A stretch of DNA of 64,000 nucleotides from Pseudozobellia thermophila. GTDB lineage: Bacteria; Bacteroidota; Bacteroidia; Flavobacteriales; Flavobacteriaceae. The translations under genes and the position numbers were made by a program. Position 1 is the first letter of the stretch. Every line of letters begins with the position of its first letter. Shown piece after piece: positions 34,291 through 42,512 of this stretch. Location of the stretch: positions 124,001 through 188,000 of the forward strand of contig NZ_FQYU01000004.1 in NCBI RefSeq assembly GCF_900141855.1, in the 5' to 3' direction. The notes beneath the pieces were generated by a model. The model made no database searches and was not told where the DNA came from. It saw only the letters and a program-made list of their open reading frames with translations.

Positions 34291-37119
34291 ATGAACTTTT
34301 ACCCCACAAAAGTCAAAAGGTCCTTTTTGGCCTCTGTATTTCTATTTCTTGTATTGATTTTTTCTTGCACAAAAGACAGCGACTTGTTAAAAGAAGCGGT
34401 TTTAGACCCCAATGCACAACCCATCGCCCAAACCCCATCGGATACAGATGAGGAGGAAGCCGAAGAATCGGTGAAGGAAGATTCGCCAGAAGAGGAAAAC
34501 GGGGAAGAATTGACGGAGGAAGAGACCAAAAAAGTCCCTACCGAAATACGAACCACGGTCTTTGCCCCTGTACAGGATGCCTATTTACAGGATGGCAAGG
34601 GGTACAACAACGAGCTAATTCGACTGGAAGAAAACCATAGGGACAGTTATTTAATGTTCGACCTAAGCCAAATCGATTCTATCGGGGGCACCCTTGAAGA
34701 AAGTCGGTTAGAATTCACCATAACTACCGACGACGGAGACGGAAACACACTGGTATACAAAGGAAATACCTCTTCTTGGACTGAAGACAACCTTACGGAA
34801 GCTACCGCTCCCCGGATAGATTCCCTTCTCGGAACAACCTCCGATGACTATCGTGTAGGGCAGACCAAGGAAATCGATTTACAAAAAGACCGCTTAAACA
34901 GGGGACTTATAACCTTGGTCTTAAAACATAAGGATGGGGATGATTTTGCCTTTGCCTCAAAAGAACACCCCACCCAACGAGGGCCTAGGTTAGTAGTTAC
35001 ATATAAAGCCCCGCAAGATGCCGAAGCCATAGTTGGAGAGACGGTGGAAGAAACGAACGAAACCCCTGAAGAGGATGCCTCCGGGGAGGACACCATGGAA
35101 GAAGATGTACCCGGCGAGGAAGCTACCGAAGAAGAAGAAGAAGAAGAAGAAGAAAGCTCCGATGAGGGAACGAAGACATCAGAGGACAACGAAGATGAGG
35201 CCCAAACCCCTGCCGATCCGGGCAAGAACGAAAACCAGGCTCCTATCTCAAAAATTTCGGCCAACAAGGTGGAAGGGGAAATTCCACTGGAAATCAAGTT
35301 TAACGGTGGCAACTCCTCCGACGATAAGGAGATAACCGCTTATTCATGGGATTTTAAAGACGGCAACAAGGCGACAACGGTCAGCCCAAGCCATACTTTT
35401 ACCGAAGAGGGCAGTTATGAAGTATCCCTTACCGTTACGGACGAAGAAGGACTAAAGAGTACTTCTACCCTAAGCATTACAGCTACAGAAGCCAAAAACG
35501 AGGCCCCGACGGCGGTCATTTCAGGAGGCCCTTTTGAGGGCTATGCTCCGCTTAAGGTAGAATTCAAGGCCTGGAATTCCAAAGACGATACTGAGATTGT
35601 AAGTTATTCCTGGAACTTTAAAGACGGCTCTACAACCAGCACCAAAAACCCCGACCACACCTTTAACGATACCGGTTCTTATGACGTGGAGCTTACAGTT
35701 AAGGATGAAGAGGGGCTCTCCCATACGGTAAAACAAATTGTAAAAGTTACCGAAGCTCCGACAAGCGACAGCGGTAGTGGTTCCAGTGGCGGAGGAAGTA
35801 GTGGTGGTGGAAGCAATGAAAATGGGGGTTCCGGAAGTAACGATGAAGAAGAAGACAATGACAATGTCGATACCTCGGGAGGCTTTTCTGAATTAAAGGC
35901 CTTCCCTACGGCAGAAGGTTTTGGTAAAAACGCCACCGGGGGACGGGGCGGTATAGTGGTAGAAGTGACCAACTTAAACGACTCAGGACCTGGTAGCCTA
36001 CGATATGCCTTAGAGGAAATAAGAGAGCCCAGAACAATCGTCTTTAAGGTAGGTGGTACCATTAACGCCAAATCCAACCTGCCTATTTATGCCGGCAGGG
36101 GAAATGTTACCATCGCTGGGCAAACGGCTCCTGGCGGAGGCATTCTAATAAGAAATGGATCCTTGAGTATTCAAGCCGACAATGTTATCGTAAGGCATTT
36201 AAGGTTTAGAATGGATTCAAGCGCCAATCCTCAAGACGGGCACAATATGGATGGAATAAGAATCAGGTCCAGCAATCCGTCGGTTAAAATAAAGGATATA
36301 ATAATCGATCATTGCTCCGTTTCTTGGGCACTGGACGAGAACATCTCCACCGTAATTGCTGAAAATGTAACCGTCCAAAATTGTGTTTTCGGAGAAAGTA
36401 TTAGAGCCATGTTGATATCAAGATCAAAAAATATCTCAATCCTTAACAATTTGTTTGTATTAAACAATAGTAGAAGTGTCATGGCCGGGGCCGTTGAACA
36501 TAAAGATTTAACGTTTGAACAGATCAACAACATTGTATACGGTTTTAAATGGGCCACATCAGGTACTGATGGGATGTCATTTAACGTAATTGCCAACACA
36601 TATAAACTGTCAAACGATTTCCAAACCTCGACGAACTACCCTATAACCCTGACCCCTCCAGCTCCAGAAAGTGCCAGCACTAATAAAATAGAAACTACAC
36701 ATGCTTATCTAAAAGATAATATTATGGATTCTCGGCTAAAAAATATGTATAGAGCCGAACTTGAGCCCTACTTATTCTCATATCCAAAAAACAAATCATC
36801 CTATATAGCTACTAGTGCAAGTCAACTTGACAGTAAATTGCTTTCTCATGTAGGAGCAAGCGTACCGAAGAGGGATGCAGTTGACAATCGACTAATCAAC
36901 CACTATAAGAATATGAGCGGTACATTGAAAAATAGTGGTTCTTTCCCAAGTATTAGTAGCGGCGCAGCTTATAAGGATAGTGATAAGGACGGTATGGCCG
37001 ACGATTGGGAAAAAACCCATGGCCTGGACCCCAATGATAAAAAAGATGGAAACAAAGACCGTAATAACGACGGTTATACTAATCTTGAAGATTTCCTCTA
37101 TTATTTAGCAAACAAATAA
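34291..37119 (+). CDS. Surface lipoprotein: DNRLRE, PKD and pectate-lyase (PL1)-like domains
   Basis: A 942-residue lipoprotein with the lipobox LIFSC (C26) followed by TKDSD, which resembles the acidic surface-export signal of Bacteroidota lipoproteins. After an acidic spacer there is a DNRLRE-like module (about 88-246: TTVFAPVQDAYLQDG...GPRLVVTY), a very Glu-rich linker containing a (GAA)9 tract, two PKD domains (about 320-490), a Gly/Ser linker and a right-handed beta-helix like polysaccharide lyase family 1 (FPTAEGFGKNATGGRGG, TNLNDSGPGSLRYAL, IIDHCSVSWALDE). The C-terminus has a calcium-loop repeat (DSDKDGMADDWE, DRNNDGYTNLEDF). It likely cleaves or binds a uronic-acid polymer, perhaps the polymer made here. 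A paralogue lies at 42513. Confidence 0.85.
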   Translation: MNFYPTKVKRSFLASVFLFLVLIFSCTKDSDLLKEAVLDPNAQPIAQTPSDTDEEEAEESVKEDSPEEENGEELTEEETKKVPTEIRTTVFAPVQDAYLQDGKGYNNELIRLEENHRDSYLMFDLSQIDSIGGTLEESRLEFTITTDDGDGNTLVYKGNTSSWTEDNLTEATAPRIDSLLGTTSDDYRVGQTKEIDLQKDRLNRGLITLVLKHKDGDDFAFASKEHPTQRGPRLVVTYKAPQDAEAIVGETVEETNETPEEDASGEDTMEEDVPGEEATEEEEEEEEESSDEGTKTSEDNEDEAQTPADPGKNENQAPISKISANKVEGEIPLEIKFNGGNSSDDKEITAYSWDFKDGNKATTVSPSHTFTEEGSYEVSLTVTDEEGLKSTSTLSITATEAKNEAPTAVISGGPFEGYAPLKVEFKAWNSKDDTEIVSYSWNFKDGSTTSTKNPDHTFNDTGSYDVELTVKDEEGLSHTVKQIVKVTEAPTSDSGSGSSGGGSSGGGSNENGGSGSNDEEEDNDNVDTSGGFSELKAFPTAEGFGKNATGGRGGIVVEVTNLNDSGPGSLRYALEEIREPRTIVFKVGGTINAKSNLPIYAGRGNVTIAGQTAPGGGILIRNGSLSIQADNVIVRHLRFRMDSSANPQDGHNMDGIRIRSSNPSVKIKDIIIDHCSVSWALDENISTVIAENVTVQNCVFGESIRAMLISRSKNISILNNLFVLNNSRSVMAGAVEHKDLTFEQINNIVYGFKWATSGTDGMSFNVIANTYKLSNDFQTSTNYPITLTPPAPESASTNKIETTHAYLKDNIMDSRLKNMYRAELEPYLFSYPKNKSSYIATSASQLDSKLLSHVGASVPKRDAVDNRLINHYKNMSGTLKNSGSFPSISSGAAYKDSDKDGMADDWEKTHGLDPNDKKDGNKDRNNDGYTNLEDFLYYLANK
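35128..35154 (+). repeat. (GAA)9 trinucleotide tract inside the lyase-like lipoprotein gene
   Basis: Nine GAA codons in a row encode a run of Glu in the acidic linker. Because the unit is a triplet, slippage would change linker length but not the frame. Confidence 0.85.
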
Positions 37120-37144
37120 TCCCATTCCCTCTAACAACTAACTC

Positions 37145-37184
37145 AAAGTCGATCGAACATAGATTCGGTCGGCTTTTAATTTTA
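37145..37184 (+). terminator. Intrinsic terminator after the first lyase-like lipoprotein
   Basis: A 13-base stem, AAAGTCGATCGAA (37145-37157) with TTCGGTCGGCTTT (37164-37176), has two G-U pairs and a 6-base loop. A T-rich tail follows. It lies 25 bases after the stop codon. Confidence 0.75.
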
Positions 37185-37406
37185 TTTATGACCGCATTGG
37201 CACTCATTTTCATGTCCGTTTAGAATATTCAAACTTATTTAAACAATGAATGCCTTAAAAATATCTCGACACAAAACTTAATATAGAAAAATGACCAAGC
37301 AACGGATAATTCCTACAATCCACCTATTTAAATTAATTTAATCGTTTATTTTTAATTTAATTTGCACTCGATTTAAAGCATCAATAATAATTGTAACACA
37401 AATAAA

Positions 37407-38408
37407 ATGTCCTTTAAAAGTCTACAATTGCCGGTTAAACACAATATTTTAGTAACCGGAGGCGCCGGCTTTATCGGCTCCAACCTATGTGAGGCCCTTT
37501 TAGACAACGGAAACCGTGTCGTTTGCCTTGACAACTTTGCCACAGGTAAGCGCGAAAACATACAACCCTTTCTTAATAACAAAAATTTCACCCTGATCGA
37601 AGGCGATATTCGCGAATTGAGCACCTGTCAAACGGCATGCGAAAACGTAGATTACATACTTCACCAGGCAGCCTTGGGATCGGTACCCCGATCGATCAAC
37701 GACCCCATAACCAGTAACGATGTTAACGTATCCGGCTTCTTGAACATGTTGGTTGCGGCCCGGGATGCGAACGTTAAACGTTTTGTCTACGCTGCCAGTT
37801 CTTCCACCTATGGCGATTCAAAATCAATGCCCAAGGTAGAAGAGATTATCGGAAAGCCACTCTCGCCCTATGCCATTACAAAGTACGTCAACGAATTATA
37901 TGCCAACATTTTTAGCGCTACGTACGGACTGGAAACCATAGGGTTACGCTATTTTAATGTTTTTGGGCAAAGACAAGATCCCAATGGGGCCTATGCGGCC
38001 GTCATTCCAAAATTCACCATGCAACTTATGGCCCATGAATCGCCTGTTATAAATGGAGACGGTAGCTTTTCACGAGACTTTACCTATATCGACAATGTGG
38101 TACAAATGAACATAAGGGCCCTATTGGCCCAAGACAAGGAGGCCATTAACACCGTGTACAATGTGGCCTATGGCGAACGTACCGATTTGAACGAGCTGGT
38201 CGGCCTGTTAAAAACGTATCTAAGTGAATACGATCCGGAAATAGCCAAAATCGAGGTGACCTATGGCCCGGAACGAAAGGGAGACGTACCCCATTCCCTG
38301 GCCTCCATAGCGAAGGCAGAGCAGCTCTTGGGATACGCCCCGCAATTTGATATAAAAACCGGACTCAAAAATGCCGTCAATTGGTATTGGAACAATTTAA
38401 AAAAATAA
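37407..38408 (+). CDS. UDP-GlcNAc/UDP-GlcNAcA 4-epimerase, WbpP/TviC-like
   Basis: A 333-residue extended SDR with ILVTGGAGFIGSNLCEAL, LDNFATGKRENI, HQAALGSVPRSINDP (characteristic of WbpP/TviC), AASSSTYGDS, SPYAITKYVNELYA (YxxxK) and NVFGQRQDPNGAYAAVIPKF. It should interconvert the gluco and galacto forms of N-acetylated sugar nucleotides. The dehydrogenase begins 12 bases after its stop, giving a two-gene route to UDP-GalNAcA like that of the Vi antigen. Confidence 0.9.
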   Translation: MSFKSLQLPVKHNILVTGGAGFIGSNLCEALLDNGNRVVCLDNFATGKRENIQPFLNNKNFTLIEGDIRELSTCQTACENVDYILHQAALGSVPRSINDPITSNDVNVSGFLNMLVAARDANVKRFVYAASSSTYGDSKSMPKVEEIIGKPLSPYAITKYVNELYANIFSATYGLETIGLRYFNVFGQRQDPNGAYAAVIPKFTMQLMAHESPVINGDGSFSRDFTYIDNVVQMNIRALLAQDKEAINTVYNVAYGERTDLNELVGLLKTYLSEYDPEIAKIEVTYGPERKGDVPHSLASIAKAEQLLGYAPQFDIKTGLKNAVNWYWNNLKK

Positions 38409-38420
38409 TGTAAAGAAATT

Positions 38421-39701
38421 ATGAGTACACCCAAAATAGCAGTTATTGGTTTAGGCTATGTAGGCCTTCCCCTAGCACGATTGTTTGCGACCAAATATCC
38501 GGTAATCGGATTTGATATCAACGAAGAACGGATCAAGGAACTTCAATCCGGGACGGACAGCACCTTAGAGGTAGAAGACGAAATTTTGCAACAAGTTTTG
38601 AGCGATACCCCTCAAATGGAAACCGGCCTTTATTGCACGAACCAAATTGAGAACATTTCCGATTGCAATTATTATATCGTAACCGTTCCCACCCCTGTAG
38701 ACCACACCAACAGACCGGTACTCACCCCTTTGTACAAATCAAGTGAAACCGTTGGGAAAGTACTGAAAAAAGGGGATGTCGTCATTTATGAGTCTACGGT
38801 CTACCCTGGTGTAACCGAGGAGGAATGTGTTCCCGTTTTGGAACGTATCAGCGGATTGAAGTTTAACGAAGACTTCTACGTAGGCTATTCACCCGAACGG
38901 ATCAACCCGGGTGACAAGGAACATACCGTAGAAAAAATTTTAAAGGTTACCTCGGGATCGACGCCCGAAGTCGGCAAACAAGTCGATCGACTTTACGCAT
39001 CGGTAATAACGGCCGGGACCCATCTGGCCCCCTCCATAAAGGTTGCGGAAGCCGCCAAGGTCATCGAGAACTCGCAAAGGGACATCAACATTGCCTTTGT
39101 CAACGAATTGGCCAAAATCTTCAACTTAATGGGTATCGACACGAATGCCGTACTGGAGGCCGCGGGAACCAAATGGAATTTCCTACCCTTTAAACCCGGA
39201 CTTGTCGGAGGACATTGCATTGGGGTCGACCCGTATTACCTGGCCCAAAAGGCCCAGGAATACGGCTACCACCCCGAAATCATCTTGGCCGGCCGGCGGA
39301 TGAACGACGGCATGGGAAAGTATGTCGCTTCGGAAGTCGTCAAACTCATGGTCCAAAAAGACATAAAAATCAAAGGGTCGAAGATGCTCGTTTTAGGCAT
39401 CACCTTTAAGGAAAACTGCCCGGATGTTCGTAACACCAAGGCCGTTGATGTGATTACCAATCTCAAAAGCTACGGGGCAGAGATTCACATTTACGACCCT
39501 TGGGCCTCCAAGGAAGAGGTTAACGAAGAATACGGCCTTCAAATCGTCAACCAAGTACCCGATGAAAAATTCGACACCATAGTTCTTGCCGTTGCCCATA
39601 AGGAGTTCTTGAATATCGACCTACGGGCCCTTTTAAATGAGAATGGGGTTTTATACGATGTAAAAGGTATTTTAAAATGTAAGGTAGAAGGAAGATTATA
39701 A
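38421..39701 (+). CDS. UDP-N-acetyl-hexosamine 6-dehydrogenase, WbpA/TviB-like
   Basis: A 426-residue UDP-glucose/GDP-mannose dehydrogenase family enzyme. It has AVIGLGYVGLPLARLFA, TVPTPVDHTNRPVLTP, YESTVYPGVTEEEC, SPERINPGDKEHT, catalytic Cys266 in GGHCIGVDPYYLAQKA, and GITFKENCPDVRNTKA. SPERINPGD and the VDHTNRP segment place it with the WbpA/TviB/WbpO group acting on UDP-GlcNAc or UDP-GalNAc, not with UDP-glucose dehydrogenases. It is coupled to the 4-epimerase just upstream. Its uronic-acid product is a possible substrate for the amidating asparagine-synthase-like enzymes further on. Confidence 0.9.
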   Translation: MSTPKIAVIGLGYVGLPLARLFATKYPVIGFDINEERIKELQSGTDSTLEVEDEILQQVLSDTPQMETGLYCTNQIENISDCNYYIVTVPTPVDHTNRPVLTPLYKSSETVGKVLKKGDVVIYESTVYPGVTEEECVPVLERISGLKFNEDFYVGYSPERINPGDKEHTVEKILKVTSGSTPEVGKQVDRLYASVITAGTHLAPSIKVAEAAKVIENSQRDINIAFVNELAKIFNLMGIDTNAVLEAAGTKWNFLPFKPGLVGGHCIGVDPYYLAQKAQEYGYHPEIILAGRRMNDGMGKYVASEVVKLMVQKDIKIKGSKMLVLGITFKENCPDVRNTKAVDVITNLKSYGAEIHIYDPWASKEEVNEEYGLQIVNQVPDEKFDTIVLAVAHKEFLNIDLRALLNENGVLYDVKGILKCKVEGRL

Positions 39702-39810
39702 ATCAGCACTCATACCGGTAAATTAATACTCCCATTGTAAAATTCTGTAACGAATTTATATGTCCTAAAGGGCTAGCCCGTACGTTGACTGGATTAAGAG
39801 TAAATTATTT

Positions 39811-39844
39811 AAAAAAAAGGACGGTTTAAACCGTCCTTTTTTTG
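39811..39844. terminator. Bidirectional terminator, perfect palindrome
   Basis: AAGGACGGTTTAAACCGTCCTT (39817-39838) is a perfect palindrome preceded by A and followed by T (39837-39844). It serves the wbpA-like gene (+) and the convergent SGNH-like gene (-). Confidence 0.9.
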
Positions 39845-39863
39845 TTTCATTTCCCTACTCAGT

Positions 39864-40808
39864 TTATTTTACATTGGGACCAAAAACAGTTCTTGCCACA
39901 TAATTGGTAAAATTCTCAGCTCCTTTTTTAGACAAATGAGTAGCATCCTTCCAATTTGACAGGTCCGAAGTACTACTCAATAAAACATCACTAAAATCCT
40001 TATATATTAAATTCATTTTTTTCATTTCCTTTCTTAAAAACAAATTGTCCTCTTTGCAATTATCGAATAGTTTAGGAGATGTAAAAAAAATAAGCTGTTT
40101 TTTATTTTTTTTACTGAATTCTTTTAAATCAGTTAAATAAGCTTTGTAAATTGGATTTAAGGTATATCCCTTTTTTTTGCACCCCACTTGTATTTCTTTT
40201 TTATCAAGTTTCAAAACATTTCTATTTGAAGAATTATTTACTTGCAACGGGTCATATCCATTGTAAGTAGTATAATTATAATTTGGTTTTAAATAATTCT
40301 TAATAATTCCAAACAAAATCCCATTGTAAGAAATACACCAGTAGATTTGTTGCAATGGATTCAACTTTTTATACTTATTCATTTCCTTCTGCACTATTTT
40401 ATTCTTATAATACATAGATTTCAAACTACTTAAATCCTCTGCCATGTACAAATCATCTACAGCATTCTCAGGATCAATATGAAACAAAATAGTTTGTTCC
40501 CTTTTGGGCAGCAATTTGCAAAGGGTAGCAGAAAATGCAATTTTCTGGCCATCCATGCCCATGTTATACCCATTTTCACTTATCAATGATGGATTTATAT
40601 GATGATTGGCCCTTGAACTTCCAAACACTATGAAATCCAAACTATCTTTAATTGAAAGATACTGATTGAATTTACCTACGCTTTGCCCTGTATAAACGCT
40701 ACTCTCCATTTGTCTGATTCCATAATAGACAACTTTGTCCACAACATAAGAAACCATAAAAAAAAGGACAAGTATTCTACTTAAAAAAAATAATTTTTTT
40801 CGATTCAT
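39864..40808 (-). CDS. SGNH/AlgJ-like partner of the MBOAT acyltransferase
   Basis: A 314-residue protein with an N-terminal signal/anchor helix (FFLSRILVLFFMVSYVV), a Ser-containing block FGSSRANHHINPS at 62-74 and a C-terminal DATHLSKKGAENF with D288 and H291. Together these give the Ser...Asp-His arrangement of SGNH hydrolases such as AlgJ/AlgX or DltD-like partners. It lies 6 bases after the MBOAT gene on the same strand, so the pair should transfer acyl groups (probably acetyl) across the membrane to the polymer. Overall similarity to AlgJ is only by motif and context. The gene is A+T-rich. Confidence 0.7.
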   Translation of the reverse strand: MNRKKLFFLSRILVLFFMVSYVVDKVVYYGIRQMESSVYTGQSVGKFNQYLSIKDSLDFIVFGSSRANHHINPSLISENGYNMGMDGQKIAFSATLCKLLPKREQTILFHIDPENAVDDLYMAEDLSSLKSMYYKNKIVQKEMNKYKKLNPLQQIYWCISYNGILFGIIKNYLKPNYNYTTYNGYDPLQVNNSSNRNVLKLDKKEIQVGCKKKGYTLNPIYKAYLTDLKEFSKKNKKQLIFFTSPKLFDNCKEDNLFLRKEMKKMNLIYKDFSDVLLSSTSDLSNWKDATHLSKKGAENFTNYVARTVFGPNVK

Positions 40809-40814
40809 ATAACA

Positions 40815-42233
40815 CTAAAATTGAAAGTATATAAAGTTATCCGAAGTCGAATAAAAGAGTGTTATCAACAGTGTAATGACACATGCCACAACTATTAATT
40901 TAGCCATACTTATGTGACTACCTATTTTTTCCAAACTTAAATTAGTTCGATATAGATAAAAATCGAACACAAGGCCAACAGTAAGCATGGCCATACAATT
41001 GGCCAAAACTGTAATGTCTCCCACATAAGGCATTTTCAACTGTATTTGAAATACCTTTGTAAGCGCCAATAGAGCCGTATCAAAATCTTTGGCCCTAAAA
41101 AACACCCATGCCAAAAGCACTACAATAAAAGTCAATATGCGTCCTACCCATCGAACACTTCTTATTGAACGAAACCATTGATGCGCATTTAAAAATTTTT
41201 CCATACTCAGGACAACACCATGAATGCCACCCCAAATAACAAAATTCCATGAACTCCCATGCCACAACCCTCCCAAAAGCATTGTTATCATCAAGTTACG
41301 ATAGGTAATAACTATTCCCTTCCTATTCCCCCCCAACGAGATGTATAAATAATCACGCAACCAATGGGATAGGGAAATATGCCATCTTCGCCAAAAATCG
41401 GTTAAAGAGACCGCAAAATAAGGAAGGTTAAAATTACGCATAAAACTAAACCCCATTAATTTGGCCGTACCTATAGCTATATCGGAATAACCCGAAAAAT
41501 CAAAATATATCTGAAATGCATAAAAAAGTGTTGCCAAAACTATCGTAGTACCATCGTGGACTGCTATGTTACCATAGACAACATCAACATACTTGGCCAA
41601 AGTGTCGGCAACTACAACTTTTCGAAAAAGCCCTACTAGTATTTGTAAAATTCCCTCAGTTAAATAGGCCTTCGTAAAAGTTCTTTTAGACAATACCTGT
41701 GGAAGCAGGTTCGAAGCGCGCTCAATAGGCCCCGCAACTAATTGTGGAAAAAACGATATATAGGTAAAAAATGCTATAACATCCCGTGTTGGTTTTAGCG
41801 TACCTCTGTAAATATCCAAGGTGTAACTTAAGGTTTGAAAAGTATAAAAACTAATACCAACCGGGAGGATTACATTCATAGTCAAATCATTGGGTTGCCA
41901 ACCAAAGGTATTGACCAAATCAACAAAAGATTCTATAAAAAAATTATAATACTTAAAAACACCTAACAACCCCAGATTGGCCGAGAGGCTAAGCAGTAGC
42001 CAACGTTTCTTTACTTTTTTACTCTGGGCCTTGTGAAGGCGCAAACCAACCACATAGTCTACCACAGAACTAAAAATTATTAAGGACAAGAAACGCCAGT
42101 CCCACCAAGCATAAAAAAAGTAACTGGCAAATAACAGGAAAACATTTTGGGCCTTTAGATTAAACTGTAGAATCCAATAAACAGTAAATACTGTTGGAAA
42201 AAAAAGTAAAAACTCAAAAGAATTGAAAAGCAT
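40815..42233 (-). CDS. MBOAT-family O-acyltransferase, AlgI-like
   Basis: A 472-residue multi-pass membrane protein with the AlgI/PatA signatures LFNSFEFLLFFPTVF, PVGISFYTFQTLSYTLDIYRG, FPQLVAGPIERA, FDFSGYSDIAIG, FWRRWHISLSHWLRDY and GGLWHGSSWNFVIWGGIHG, with the catalytic His in the last. It channels an acyl group across the inner membrane for O-acylation of an extracytoplasmic polysaccharide. The two-gene minus-strand unit with the SGNH-like protein is inserted between two lyase-like lipoprotein genes. Confidence 0.92.
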   Translation of the reverse strand: MLFNSFEFLLFFPTVFTVYWILQFNLKAQNVFLLFASYFFYAWWDWRFLSLIIFSSVVDYVVGLRLHKAQSKKVKKRWLLLSLSANLGLLGVFKYYNFFIESFVDLVNTFGWQPNDLTMNVILPVGISFYTFQTLSYTLDIYRGTLKPTRDVIAFFTYISFFPQLVAGPIERASNLLPQVLSKRTFTKAYLTEGILQILVGLFRKVVVADTLAKYVDVVYGNIAVHDGTTIVLATLFYAFQIYFDFSGYSDIAIGTAKLMGFSFMRNFNLPYFAVSLTDFWRRWHISLSHWLRDYLYISLGGNRKGIVITYRNLMITMLLGGLWHGSSWNFVIWGGIHGVVLSMEKFLNAHQWFRSIRSVRWVGRILTFIVVLLAWVFFRAKDFDTALLALTKVFQIQLKMPYVGDITVLANCMAMLTVGLVFDFYLYRTNLSLEKIGSHISMAKLIVVACVITLLITLFYSTSDNFIYFQF

Positions 42234-42512
42234 ACTTGAATTGGAGTGTTTCTTAAATCAGGTCTAAAATACATTTAAAATCCTCATGGTTTCCAGCAGT
42301 TTACGGTCTAATTATGCATTTCATCGATTTTTTTTAAACTCCCTATTGCATTTCATCTATTAAATCAAGATTTCAACAACAATATTTGGCTTTGTCGGTT
42401 ACTATTTTGTGGACAGAAAACCCAACTAAACTCAAGAGACAATAATAAAAACAATGTAATATACTAACGCATAAGAAAAAGGACCCCAAATCCGCAATCT
42501 TAACACCTACTT

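Noticed and set aside
35128-35154. Phase-variation switch at the GAA tract
   Set aside because: The repeat unit is three bases, so slippage cannot switch the frame off.
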